Part shown: positions 27,675-37,215 of the stretch, in pieces
How the letters are laid out: every line of letters starts with the position of its first letter
How positions within the stretch are numbered: position 1 is the stretch's first letter
NCBI GenBank assembly: GCA_025656675.1
Contig: JAHXHN010000001.1
Span: forward strand, 463,501-527,500
Source of the DNA: Candidatus Thiodiazotropha sp. (ex Codakia rugifera)
GTDB taxonomy: Bacteria > Pseudomonadota > Gammaproteobacteria > Chromatiales > Chromatiaceae
DNA: 64,000 nucleotides
Direction: 5' to 3'
Program-made: the position numbers and the translations under genes
Notes under the pieces: model-generated
What the model was told of the DNA's origin: nothing
The model's database searches: none
What the model saw: only the letters and a program-made list of their open reading frames with translations

Positions 27675-28436
27675 CTACTGGTTGGGATCCCAAAAGTTTC
27701 TCGGTCCGTAGGGAGCTTGCCCGGGTCCATAGCCATAACCAGGAACAACCCTGGGACCCAATCCTCCATGAGGCATACCACACCCCTGATGCCCCATTCC
27801 ACAACCTTGTCCCCTCGTATGACCAGGCATCATACCCATGTGGCGGCGGTGCATGGCATGGCAGGCAGCACGCTCTTCATCACTCATCCCTTTGATAACC
27901 GCCTGGTGTTTGGCCCACTCCTCATCCATTGCCTGCTGCCGGGCAACCCAAGGGGGTGTTTCAGGCATCTGCATCCCCAACTCCTCTGCCCTGGTACGCA
28001 TCTCCTGGTAACGCTGTTGTCGGTAGGCATCCCGCTCCTCGTCTGTCATCGACATCATTTTTTGACGGTGCTCCATACGCTCTTCCATGCTGGGCCGAAT
28101 CATCTCTCTCTGCGCATTGTGCCAAGGCGGGTGCTCGGGCAACATCACACCTGCTCCTTCAGCCCGCTTCCGCAGGGCCTGATACTGCTCATCACGAGTC
28201 ATCACATGCCGCTGCGGCATAGCTGCAGGGGATGAGGATTCAGCCACTTCTGATGTTTGGCTCATCTCAGCGGCTTCCACCTGGTCAGCCACTGCAGCGG
28301 TGTCACTCGGGACAGCGGTTTCCACCACTTCTGTCTGCTGTTCCACCACGACACTTTCCGCCTCTTCCGCCCATATTGCTTGACTGATTGGCAACAGTGA
28401 CGCGAAGGCCATGGTTAATATTTTTTTCTTATGCAT
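27675..28436 (-). CDS. Secreted Met/Gly/His-rich protein with PPW repeats
   Basis: A 253-residue protein with a Sec signal peptide (ILTMAFASLLPISQAIWA) and a Glu/Val/Ala-rich spacer. Then come two repeats of the form DEQYQALRKRAEGAGVMLPE-HPPW and YQEMRTRAEELGMQMPE-TPPW, each near an M(T/S)DEER motif. The C-terminal region is rich in Gly, Met, His and Cys (CGMGHQGCGMPHGG) and ends in Gly/Tyr/Pro-rich sequence. AAGGAG lies 7 nt before the ATG. No named family is recognised. Its composition would fit a structural or metal-binding envelope protein. Sulfur-globule-like roles are conceivable in a sulfur oxidiser but unsupported. Confidence 0.75.
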   Translation of the reverse strand: MHKKKILTMAFASLLPISQAIWAEEAESVVVEQQTEVVETAVPSDTAAVADQVEAAEMSQTSEVAESSSPAAMPQRHVMTRDEQYQALRKRAEGAGVMLPEHPPWHNAQREMIRPSMEERMEHRQKMMSMTDEERDAYRQQRYQEMRTRAEELGMQMPETPPWVARQQAMDEEWAKHQAVIKGMSDEERAACHAMHRRHMGMMPGHTRGQGCGMGHQGCGMPHGGLGPRVVPGYGYGPGQAPYGPRNFWDPNQ

Positions 28437-28537
28437 ATTTGTCTCCTTCGGTGATCCTGATTAGGATACTGATTGTTATTGTGACTGGCTGTCAATCCCC
28501 CCTTTCCAGGCTAGGTGTGAATGGGGCTCGGATAGGT

Positions 28538-29167
28538 CTATTCTTCAGCAGGGGGGGGTACCTGCCCACGCTTCTTGTTGTTAGCTTTGAGTGTTGCAAC
28601 TTTCTGTGCAAGTTCTGCCAGCAAGCCTTCCATCCCCTTGCTCTTCACCAGGTTGCGGAAAGAAGTACGGTAGTTACTCACAAGGCTGACGCCATCCACA
28701 GCCACATCATAAGCATACCAGTCATCATTCCGATAGCGCATCTTATAACTGACAGCCAGCTCTTTGTTAGCCGCTACGATGAAAGTCTGCACATTTGCCA
28801 GCTTACCTTTCATCCGCTCTCTGCCCATGCGTACGGTTTGATTATTGTAGCTATCCATCGCCGAAAAGTAAGTCTGCTCCAATAGTTCGCGAAACAGGGT
28901 AATAAACTGCTCCCGCTGGGTTTTTGTTGCCTTGCGCCAGTTGGTGGCGAGAATGACCTGGGACATCGACTCATAGTCAAAACGTTCGCGCACGATCTCC
29001 TTCACCTGATCACGGCGGGCCAGTTTGCCCAGCTCTTTGTCCCGCATAACCTCCAAAATACGATCCACCGTCTCCTTGATACGCTCAGAGGGTGTGACAT
29101 TCGCTGCTGCAGGTAGACTTGCGGTTAACAAAAACGATGTTAATAGAATGGTAATAAATCTGATCAT
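28538..29167 (-). CDS. mlaC: MlaC/Ttg2D-type phospholipid-binding protein
   Basis: A 209-residue periplasmic protein of the MlaC family. It has a signal peptide (MIRFITILLTSFLLTASLPAAA), then the conserved RDQVKEIVRERFDYESMSQVI, TKTQREQFITLFRELLEQTY and YDVAVDGVSLVSNYRTSF. MlaC shuttles phospholipids between the outer-membrane MlaA complex and the MlaFEDB transporter. No other mla genes are adjacent, so it is either an orphan paralogue or separated from its transporter. GGGAG 6 nt before the ATG at 29167 fixes the start; a longer frame adds 36 residues before the signal peptide. Confidence 0.87.
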   Translation of the reverse strand: MIRFITILLTSFLLTASLPAAANVTPSERIKETVDRILEVMRDKELGKLARRDQVKEIVRERFDYESMSQVILATNWRKATKTQREQFITLFRELLEQTYFSAMDSYNNQTVRMGRERMKGKLANVQTFIVAANKELAVSYKMRYRNDDWYAYDVAVDGVSLVSNYRTSFRNLVKSKGMEGLLAELAQKVATLKANNKKRGQVPPPAEE

Positions 29168-29470
29168 GACTCCCTTTTCCCCAAAAACCAGCCTGTTATT
29201 GAGACAATAGAATATCAGAAAGGTGCTTATAGGTTCGTGAAAAGCCCTGATTTTCTGGTCAGAAAGCCAATCCATCGAAGAGGCATCTGATCATTACTGT
29301 ACCGACTCATAGCAGCCCAAAAAAAACTCTGTTTATATATGGACTAGTGATTGATATTTAAGACAATTACCTCTTTAGCAGCCGCTTTTAAAGCATGAGG
29401 CCGCCACTCTAAAGCAAACGTGATAGTCCCTTTAAAAAGTGAGATTATCAATCCCAATTTGTGTTGAGGT

Positions 29471-30916
29471 CTATTCAGTTACCCGCCCCAACTTCTCTGA
29501 AGCTGATGATGTATTGTCTTCGGCACTGGCTTGATGTTGTACGATTTGATTGAAATAACCATCCACATCCCAGCAAATACCCACTCGCTTTCCTGATTCA
29601 TCCTCTCCATCTATCACATAGTGACTGTAGTCAAGTAACCTTTTCTCGCTCCCATCTGGAAGCAGAATCCGGTAAGTAATACGGATTTCATCCCGAAATT
29701 GATCATCAAACAGCATAGCCACCTGGCTTCTGTCCTGTTCATCTATCAGATTCAGCACCGCCTTTGGCGAGGGAGTAAATGTCCCTCTTTCCCTGCCTGT
29801 CAAATCAAACATCACATCATCCCACCGACAGGTATTCAGCACTGGATCCCAACTCCATGAGGCTGTCGGTAGTATGTGATTCATAAAATCAATCTGGTTG
29901 CGCAGCTCTTTTGTCCGATAACGGTAGCGTTTGGTTTTGTGTTTCAGCGCCATCAGTTTTTGTTTGAGCAGATTCTCTCTTCGTCTCAAACGCTTGATAG
30001 AGCGCCTGGTCTTGAACCTGTGATGTTCCAACTTTCTGTTTGATTGCCGTCTGACAACCCATATTAGTAATGCACTCCATAACGCCAGTAGCAATCCCCA
30101 TATCACCACTGAGAGGATTGTTGAATCACGTTCCACTGGGGCCTCAACCCCTTGCCAGTTGAACCAAATTTCACGCATGTCCTCTTCACCAAGCCGATCC
30201 AACCCCTTCTGCAGTAAGCTCAGCAACACAGGTTCAGTGGACAGTGTCGCCAGTGCTACATCGACGGTCAGATCAAGGCGCATCATCTCTTCAAGCCCCG
30301 CGTAGCGGCCTGATGTATCCACAAGATGATCGACACTTGCGACATTCCCTAAAAAGGCCTGCGCTCTATCATCCACAACTGCCCGCAGTGCTTGTTCCAG
30401 GCTATTGAATGCCATGATATTCAAGGTTGGCATTAGATGAGGAAGGCCCGCTTCCCATACACCGCCAGCTACAACTGACACCTCTAACCCGTCAAGCGCA
30501 GTGAGTCCCCTATCAGCCACCTTCCCCATCGCAAACAGGGCCGCCGGCAGGTTCAGATAGGGACGTGAGAAGTGCAGCTCGTTTGAGCTAGGTGAGGTAG
30601 AGATTGCTGCGCCAATCAGATCAATCTCACGCTCATGCAACGCCTGTAAAAGTGCTGGCTGATCCGGATACTGAACCAGATTCAGTTGTAATCCCAGCTC
30701 ACTAGCCAAAGCCCGGAGGTAGTCTGCCGCCAATCCCTTTGGTTGTGCTGTTTCGAAATAGAGAATAGGCGGGGTCATCTCAACCACGCCTACATTCAAA
30801 TAACGATGTTCTTCAAGCCAACGCTTTTCCGCCAGACTGAAACGAGGAACCTGTGCCACTGCTTGAGTAGTGATCACTAACCCCAGCAAACATAGGCCAA
30901 GAGATCGATACAACAT
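29471..30916 (-). CDS. Sensor protein: periplasmic SBP domain, membrane helix, coiled coil and PAS, no output domain
   Basis: A 481-residue protein beginning with a signal peptide (LGLCLLGLVITTQAVA). A type-3 solute-binding domain of the BvgS/EvgS sensor type follows (YLNVGVVEMTPPILYFE, GLAADYLRALASELGLQL, EREIDLIGAAIS). After it come a membrane helix (ILSVVIWGLLLALWSALLIWVV), a very basic coiled coil (about 305-345) and a PAS/PAC module (WSWDPVLNTCRWDDVMFDLT). The protein stops after the PAC region: no histidine kinase, GGDEF, EAL or MCP domain. The ATG at 30916 has GGGAG 8 nt upstream, favoured over an ATG 9 bp earlier that abuts that site. Partners are unknown. Confidence 0.85.
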   Translation of the reverse strand: MLYRSLGLCLLGLVITTQAVAQVPRFSLAEKRWLEEHRYLNVGVVEMTPPILYFETAQPKGLAADYLRALASELGLQLNLVQYPDQPALLQALHEREIDLIGAAISTSPSSNELHFSRPYLNLPAALFAMGKVADRGLTALDGLEVSVVAGGVWEAGLPHLMPTLNIMAFNSLEQALRAVVDDRAQAFLGNVASVDHLVDTSGRYAGLEEMMRLDLTVDVALATLSTEPVLLSLLQKGLDRLGEEDMREIWFNWQGVEAPVERDSTILSVVIWGLLLALWSALLIWVVRRQSNRKLEHHRFKTRRSIKRLRRRENLLKQKLMALKHKTKRYRYRTKELRNQIDFMNHILPTASWSWDPVLNTCRWDDVMFDLTGRERGTFTPSPKAVLNLIDEQDRSQVAMLFDDQFRDEIRITYRILLPDGSEKRLLDYSHYVIDGEDESGKRVGICWDVDGYFNQIVQHQASAEDNTSSASEKLGRVTE

Positions 30917-31148
30917 CCTTAGCATCTCCCGATGTGTTCATCTTGAGACCATATATATATACCTGAATAGATCATCATGCCAAAATTTTGTGCCTACCGG
31001 ACAGGTGGCCTGGCCTCTGGCCACAATTAACTTGGATTTATTCGTCAACAATCACCTATTGTAGTGGCTTATAATGTTCAAAACCTGAATCAGGCATGTC
31101 AGCCTGTTTTTGTGATCACTCCACCCCATATCGCTATTTTTTTAATCT

Positions 31149-31712
31149 ATGACACACATACATCCATGGCATCTGCGTCAAGCGGCTCGTGTCATCACCC
31201 TCGGAGGCTTAATCGCCTACCCCACTGAAGCCGTCTATGGACTAGGCTGTCATCCACTGAACTTAGAAGCGGTATTGCGTTTATTAGCCCTGAAACAACG
31301 ACCCATGACAAAAGGGTTGATCTTGATTGCTGACCGGATTGAACGCCTGCAACCCTATATTGGTAGACTATCCAAGCCATCTATGGCACGCATTCAACAA
31401 AGTTGGCCGGGGCCAGCAACCTGGCTGATACCCGCTGCTGATAGTGTTCCCAACTGGCTCACCGGACAGTATGCCACCCTTGCTGTACGGGTTACAGATC
31501 ACCCCATTGCCGCCGCGCTTTGTCATGCAGCAGGAACGCCCCTGGTATCAACCAGTGCCAATATCAGCCAGCATCCACCGGCACGAAACCCACTTCAGGT
31601 ACGTCTGCGCTGCGGTACAGATGTGGATCTTATTGTGCATGGAGAGACAGGTGGATTGAAAAGGCCTACACCCATTAAGGACGCCCGGAGTGGGCACATA
31701 TTTCGGGCTTAG
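31149..31712 (+). CDS. tsaC: Threonylcarbamoyl-AMP synthase (TsaC/YrdC)
   Basis: A 187-residue single-domain YrdC protein that makes threonylcarbamoyl-AMP for the t6A modification of ANN-decoding tRNAs. Visible signatures are GLIAYPTEAVYGLGCHP near the start (substrate and nucleotide pocket), RPMTKGLILIADRIE (the KRP-like basic motif), GPATWLIPA and PLVSTSANISQHPPA. The short length matches TsaC rather than the longer Sua5. It is monocistronic; an extended TATAAT at 31070-31075 could be its promoter. Confidence 0.95.
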   Translation: MTHIHPWHLRQAARVITLGGLIAYPTEAVYGLGCHPLNLEAVLRLLALKQRPMTKGLILIADRIERLQPYIGRLSKPSMARIQQSWPGPATWLIPAADSVPNWLTGQYATLAVRVTDHPIAAALCHAAGTPLVSTSANISQHPPARNPLQVRLRCGTDVDLIVHGETGGLKRPTPIKDARSGHIFRA

Positions 31713-31742
31713 AAAAAAAGACCCACCCGGGGAAGGGGTGGG
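31713..31742 (-). terminator. Rho-independent terminator on the minus strand
   Basis: A GC-rich hairpin of 7 bp (CCCACCC at 31722-31728 with GGGTGGG at 31736-31742) is followed, on the minus strand, by a run of seven T (31713-31719). It can end transcripts from the thioredoxin side or from a small RNA between 31743 and 31980. It may also terminate tsaC weakly on the plus strand. Confidence 0.8.
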
Positions 31743-31758
31743 CTTAAAGCGCTATATT

Positions 31759-31785
31759 TCAGCGCCGGAGGAGGATCGAAACCAT
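31759..31785 (-). other. Possible nine-codon ORF immediately before the terminator
   Basis: On the minus strand an ATG with an AGG ribosome-like site 8 nt upstream opens an 8-residue peptide (MVSILLRR). Its stop lies in a small inverted repeat (GCGCT/AGCGC) just before the strong terminator. ORF, short hairpin and terminator together look like a leader peptide or attenuator or a small structured RNA. No gene follows on that strand for hundreds of bases except the convergent tsaC, so a stand-alone RNA is more likely than attenuation. Confidence 0.3.
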
Positions 31786-31980
31786 TAAATACCTGTTACC
31801 CTCTTTAACGGCGTAAAAAAAGAAAACTTGAGCATATTTTCATCCATTGCCACAAAGCAAAAAAAAACAATCATATCTTATTGTTTTAATTGGTATTTAA
31901 CCAATTTCATCCAACCACTTATTGGGCAGCATGTATCATCAGTGAATTAAATTCACCGTATTAGAATGCATACTGAGCGA

Positions 31981-32376
31981 TTAAGTTGGCGGCGTACTAT
32001 TCCGGTGCATAGCGGCAAGATAGTCCCCAAGATGCTCTTCAATCCACTCTCTCAGCCAGTGACTGGCTCTGGAACCGTGAAACCGCCCCGCCTCCTGCCC
32101 ATCCACAAACAGAATCACGGTTGGGAATCCACGTAGACGATAGCGGCCTGCCAGGCGCATATTGTCATCAACCTCCAGCTTGGCCAACATGACCAGGCCT
32201 TCCAACTCATTGATCACCCGCTCCAATGCCGGAGAGAGGGAGATGCAGGGGGCACACCACTCAGCCCAGAAATCGACCAAAATCGGTTGTTGATGGGAAG
32301 CCTGTATGACCTTCTCATCATAGGTCGCCTCTTCCACATCGAAAATATAGGGTGAAATTGTTGGTTTTTGACTCAT
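31981..32376 (-). CDS. Thioredoxin-domain protein
   Basis: A 131-residue thioredoxin fold with active site FWAEWCAPC at about 38-46 and the cis-proline loop RGFPTVILFVDG. The CAPC dipeptide differs from the CGPC of thioredoxin 1, so its redox potential may differ. A short N-terminal extension precedes the domain, as in CnoX/YbbN-type co-chaperones, but the C-terminal TPR part of those proteins is absent. The ATG at 32376 has AGGA upstream; a TTG start 72 bp further out is less likely. It is divergent from hemB. Confidence 0.87.
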   Translation of the reverse strand: MSQKPTISPYIFDVEEATYDEKVIQASHQQPILVDFWAEWCAPCISLSPALERVINELEGLVMLAKLEVDDNMRLAGRYRLRGFPTVILFVDGQEAGRFHGSRASHWLREWIEEHLGDYLAAMHRNSTPPT

Positions 32377-32463
32377 AAATCCTGCCCTGACCTGCTGGGT
32401 TAGTGGTTCAGGGCGTGCATGATAGGTTATCTTAGGGGTTTGACCCAAGCCGATAGAGATTAA

Positions 32464-33474
<1,011 letters not shown>

Positions 33475-33604
33475 TTTTGATTTGTGAATGTTGAATTAAA
33501 TGCATGCACAATGAGCAAAATGACGTGATCTGATCAACTAGCTAACTCAGCGAACACCACTGCTAAATTTCAATATTTACAGTACAAAATGAATTATAAA
33601 ATAT

Positions 33605-34420
33605 ATGGATAAGTACGCCGTCATCGGAAATCCTATTGAGCACAGTAAATCACCCGAGATTCATGCAGCATTTGCTCAACAGACAGGTGAATCGATTGAG
33701 TATAGCCGTCTACTCGGAAACATCGATGATTTTGTCGGTGATGTACGACGCTTTCTGGCAGAGGGGGGTCAAGGTCTCAATGTCACAGTCCCGTTCAAAC
33801 AGCAGGCATGGCGTCTGGCAGATGAACTGAGCCCGAGGGCACATACCGCAGGGGCTGTGAATACCTTGATCCGTCTGGAAAATAACCAACTTCGTGGTGA
33901 CAATACAGACGGTGTCGGACTGGTCAGGGATCTTACAGTCAACCAGGGCTTCCGTCTTCAAGGCAAGCGTATCTTAATGCTTGGCGCCGGTGGCGCCGTG
34001 CGTGGTGTGATGCGTCCGTTACTGGAACAAAAACCGAGACGGACCGTTATCGCCAACCGAACCGCAAGTAAAGCCTATTCAATGGCCAATGGACTTGCCT
34101 CCTATGGCCAGGTGGCTGGTTGTGGACTGGATGAGCTGGAGGGCATGCAGTTCGATCTGATCATTAACGGTACCGCCGCCGGGCTTGAGGATGAGGTACC
34201 AGCGATACCCGACACCCTGCTTGCCAAAGGTTGCTGGTGTTACGACATGCTCTACAGTCACCAAGCCACCGCGTTCCAGGCCTGGGGAAAAGCACGCCAG
34301 GCAGCTCGTGCGCTGGATGGTCTTGGTATGTTGGTGGAGCAGGCTGCAGAATCATTTAGGTTGTGGCGGGATATCTTGCCTGAGACATCGCCGGTTATTG
34401 CCATGTTGCGTGGCAGGTAA
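33605..34420 (+). CDS. aroE: Shikimate dehydrogenase
   Basis: A 271-residue NADP-dependent enzyme reducing 3-dehydroshikimate to shikimate in the aromatic pathway. Shikimate-site residues are in NPIEHSKSPEIHAAF and NVTVPFKQ (catalytic Lys). The nucleotide loop is MLGAGGAVRGV and the NADP-specific basic loop is ANRTASKA. The C-terminal DGLGMLVEQAAESFRLW is conserved. It follows hemB by 130 bp on the same strand and converges on the carbonic anhydrase gene. Confidence 0.97.
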   Translation: MDKYAVIGNPIEHSKSPEIHAAFAQQTGESIEYSRLLGNIDDFVGDVRRFLAEGGQGLNVTVPFKQQAWRLADELSPRAHTAGAVNTLIRLENNQLRGDNTDGVGLVRDLTVNQGFRLQGKRILMLGAGGAVRGVMRPLLEQKPRRTVIANRTASKAYSMANGLASYGQVAGCGLDELEGMQFDLIINGTAAGLEDEVPAIPDTLLAKGCWCYDMLYSHQATAFQAWGKARQAARALDGLGMLVEQAAESFRLWRDILPETSPVIAMLRGR

Positions 34421-34461
34421 CAGATCCATGCATGGTGTTACAGGGCTATATCCCTTTTCTT

Positions 34462-34998
34462 TCAGCCTTCCAGCCTGTGACGCTTTGTCAATTGCACATA
34501 GTGCTTGGCAGTATAGCCAATAATCTCCAGCTCCTGATCACTCAGGGCACGTACCCGACGAGCAGGTTGGCCCAACCAGAGATAGCCGCCTTGAAGCGTA
34601 CGCCCCTGGGGTACTAAGGAACCGGCTCCCAGCATGGTTTTGGGTTCCAATACTGCACCATCAAGAATTGTCGACCCCATGCCGATAAAGCAACTATCGG
34701 CAATATCACAACCGTGCAACAGCACCCTGTGACCAACGGTAACATCCTCGCCAATGTTAAGAGGACGACCGCCAGGCAGATAATAGCTGTCATGAGAGAC
34801 ATGGAGTACTGAGCCATCCTGAATATTGGTTCGGGCACCGATACGAATCCGATGTACATCGCCGCGAATGACGCACATTGGCCAGACCGATGCCTGTGAT
34901 GCAATACTGACATCACCGATCACAACGGCTGTATCATCAATCCAGGCATCTTCGGCAATTTGTGGATGATGTGATTCAAAACGACGAAGGTTTGACAT
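34462..34998 (-). CDS. Gamma-class carbonic anhydrase family protein
   Basis: A 178-residue left-handed beta-helix protein made of hexapeptide repeats. Zinc-ligand-type histidines occur in NIQDGSVLHVSHDS and GHRVLLHGCDI, matching the YrdA/CaiE group. The group is related to gamma carbonic anhydrase, but several members have no measured activity. Its ATG lies only 22 bp from the divergent lemA ATG, so the promoters must overlap the opposing coding sequences. Confidence 0.88.
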   Translation of the reverse strand: MSNLRRFESHHPQIAEDAWIDDTAVVIGDVSIASQASVWPMCVIRGDVHRIRIGARTNIQDGSVLHVSHDSYYLPGGRPLNIGEDVTVGHRVLLHGCDIADSCFIGMGSTILDGAVLEPKTMLGAGSLVPQGRTLQGGYLWLGQPARRVRALSDQELEIIGYTAKHYVQLTKRHRLEG

Positions 34999-35020
34999 GA
35001 TAAATGGAGGAATCTGATTA

Positions 35021-35593
35021 ATGGAAATTGTTATCTTTGTCCTGATAGGAACAGCTGTTGCTATCCTGATCTATGCGGTACTGATTTACAACAACCTGGT
35101 GCGACTGAAACACGATGTGACCAAGGCGTGGTCGAATATCGATGTGTTGCTAAAACAGCGACATGACGAGTTACCCAAGCTGATCGAGACCTGTAAGCAG
35201 TATATGAAATTTGAGCAGGAGACCCTGGAGAAAGTGATGCTGGCTCGAGCAGCAGTCAATAATGCCATGCGCCAGGGTGATGTCGGGGCTGTCGGGGCAG
35301 CTGAAAGTCAGCTACGACTGGGGCTAGGCAACCTCTTTGCTGTGGCAGAAAACTATCCGGATCTAAAAGCCAATGACACCTTTCTCCACCTTCAGTCACG
35401 TATCACCGGGTTGGAGAACAGCATTGCTGACCGACGCGAGTTCTACAATGACAGTGCCAACATAAACAATGTCCGCATCGAGCAGTTTCCCGACATTATT
35501 CTGGCCAGATATTTCAGTTTCAAACCTGCCGATCTATTGGAGTTTGATGAGGCTGAATTGACAGATGTCGATATGGGTACCTTGTTCAACTGA
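35021..35593 (+). CDS. lemA: LemA family protein
   Basis: A 190-residue LemA protein. An N-terminal membrane helix (IVIFVLIGTAVAILIYAVLIY) precedes a helical bundle with the conserved LKHDVTKAWSNIDVLLKQRHDELPKL (split here by the reading) and FYNDSANINNVRIEQFPD segments. The bundle faces the periplasm by family precedent. A strong GGAGG precedes the ATG. The GIDE-domain gene starts 5 bp after the stop, so they form an operon; LemA proteins commonly pair with membrane stress or protease proteins. Molecular function is not established. Confidence 0.92.
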   Translation: MEIVIFVLIGTAVAILIYAVLIYNNLVRLKHDVTKAWSNIDVLLKQRHDELPKLIETCKQYMKFEQETLEKVMLARAAVNNAMRQGDVGAVGAAESQLRLGLGNLFAVAENYPDLKANDTFLHLQSRITGLENSIADRREFYNDSANINNVRIEQFPDIILARYFSFKPADLLEFDEAELTDVDMGTLFN

Positions 35594-35598
35594 ATCAC

Positions 35599-36552
35599 AT
35601 GCTGCGTGATATCGCCAATTGGGGTGATGAAGCCTTCTGGTTCTGGACCCTTGTACTGACCCTGCTAGCACTGGTTGCGCTCTACTTTGCGTTTCGTAAT
35701 CTGCATCGTGCGCGATTGATCGAGGATACCCCCACCTCACGTATCCGATCGGCTCCACAAGGTTATGTCGAGTTGATTGGAGAGGCGGCGATGATGCGTG
35801 GCGAGCCGATTATCGCCCCCCTTAGCGGTATACCCTGTTGTTGGTGGCGATATAAAGTCGAACGGAGAAACGATAAAGGGTGGCGTTCGGTCCGTTCAGA
35901 TAAGAGTGTGAGTCTGTTTCTGATTCAAGATGCGACGGGTGAGTGCATCCTCGATCCAGAGGGCGGCAATATCACTCCCAGTGAAAAGAGTATCTGGTAT
36001 GGATCGAATGCCACACCCTCAGCCGGTCCGGACAGGGGCACAGGAACCACACACAATATACTCAACCGATTTGGTCGGCATATCTCTGTCAGTACTACCT
36101 TTAGTGGTGATTTCCGTTATACAGAAGAGACCATTATTCCAGGTGACCCGCTGTATGCTATCGGCCTGTTCAGCTCACTTGGAGAAATGGACCGAAAAGC
36201 AATGCGTGACGATATGATCAGAGGCCGTCTCAGCCAATGGAAGGCCGACCATGCCACATTGCTGGAAAGGTTCGACCGCAACCAGGATGGTCAAATCGAT
36301 ATCGATGAATGGGAAGCGGTACGTCGCAGCGCAGAACGGGAAGTCACCCGAGAGCAGATGCAGGAGGATCAACAACCCCTGCATACGTTGAGCAGCACAG
36401 GCACAACCCGCCGCCCACTGTTGATATCGACCAAGGAGGAGTTTGATATGGTGAGACGATATCGTATGCTCGCCCTTGCCTCCCTGGCGGGCTTCTTTGT
36501 CCTCGGTTCTGGCACTGCCTGGTTCATCACATCCCATTTGATCCAAATCTGA
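35599..36552 (+). CDS. GIDE-domain membrane protein with EF-hand
   Basis: A 317-residue protein with an N-terminal membrane helix (FWTLVLTLLALVALYFAF) and a GIDE-like domain containing GYVELIGEAAMMRGEPIIAP and IPCCWWRYKVERR. The domain resembles the region next to the RING finger in the eukaryotic E3 ligase MAPL/MULAN; no RING is present here. Towards the C-terminus is a good EF-hand loop (DRNQDGQIDIDEWE), then a final helix (MLALASLAGFFVLGSGTAWF). Both ends are thus membrane-inserted, with the calcium-binding loop between them. It follows lemA directly. Confidence 0.82.
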   Translation: MLRDIANWGDEAFWFWTLVLTLLALVALYFAFRNLHRARLIEDTPTSRIRSAPQGYVELIGEAAMMRGEPIIAPLSGIPCCWWRYKVERRNDKGWRSVRSDKSVSLFLIQDATGECILDPEGGNITPSEKSIWYGSNATPSAGPDRGTGTTHNILNRFGRHISVSTTFSGDFRYTEETIIPGDPLYAIGLFSSLGEMDRKAMRDDMIRGRLSQWKADHATLLERFDRNQDGQIDIDEWEAVRRSAEREVTREQMQEDQQPLHTLSSTGTTRRPLLISTKEEFDMVRRYRMLALASLAGFFVLGSGTAWFITSHLIQI

Positions 36553-36575
36553 ATTACAAGATCAAGCACTTGACT

Positions 36576-36588
36576 AGGGCCTGTTAAC
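36576..36588 (+). repeat. Dispersed repeat copy (AGGGCCTGTTAAC)
   Basis: Exact core copy, 24 bp after the GIDE-domain gene and in its orientation. Related copies occur at 46915-46927 (one mismatch), 53049-53061 (minus strand, exact) and, more diverged, at 18364 and 60579. Confidence 0.6.
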
Positions 36589-36661
36589 AAACAGCTATTC
36601 CTCTAAAGCCAAGGGGATGCGAAAATAGCCACCTTAATGATTCACCATAACAGGTTGCTGC

Positions 36662-37201
36662 ATGCTAAAAAGGGTTCATCTATTTATTCTGATTCTGTTC
36701 TTGATCTCACCCATCCTGCACGCCGACAATATACTGACGGAAGATGTTTATGCCAATCCTGACTGGCAACCCGAAGAACCTTTTAAAGAAGCTGAGGTTA
36801 CGATTCCTGACGAGATAAACCTCGATGATTTGCAGGAGTTTCAGGTAGGTGCAGATCAGCCCCGCTTTCGTTACTACATCGAACGCGGTTCACTGAAGAC
36901 CGGTACAGAGGGGGTGACTCGATTTGCCGTGGTTATCCGCTCACAATCCGGTGCGACAAACAGCTCTTATGAAGGTCTACGTTGTGGTGAAAGAGAATAT
37001 AAAGTTTATGCCTACGGTAGCGCGAACAAGCTTATTCCTGCCGCCGACAGTGATTGGCAGACCATCCCAAAGGATGAATCGACAGATTATCGCGCAGCGC
37101 TTTATGAAGATCTGATATGTAATCTTCTGACCGGCCACACCAATCCATCCGATGCAATATTTCGTGCCATGCGGGACAATCGATCTCTGAATAATTTCTA
37201 G
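36662..37201 (+). CDS. CNP1-like family secreted protein
   Basis: A 179-residue protein with a signal peptide (LFILILFLISPILHA). The conserved body includes YIERGSLKTGTEGVTRFAVVIRS (read in two parts), EGLRCGEREYKVYAYG and DYRAALYEDLICN, matching the CNP1-like family of uncharacterised proteobacterial exported proteins. Two cysteines (RCG, LICN) could form a disulfide. It precedes the oligopeptidase gene by 14 bp and is probably cotranscribed. Function is unknown. Confidence 0.8.
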   Translation: MLKRVHLFILILFLISPILHADNILTEDVYANPDWQPEEPFKEAEVTIPDEINLDDLQEFQVGADQPRFRYYIERGSLKTGTEGVTRFAVVIRSQSGATNSSYEGLRCGEREYKVYAYGSANKLIPAADSDWQTIPKDESTDYRAALYEDLICNLLTGHTNPSDAIFRAMRDNRSLNNF

Positions 37202-37215
37202 CCTGGAGCAGTTTT

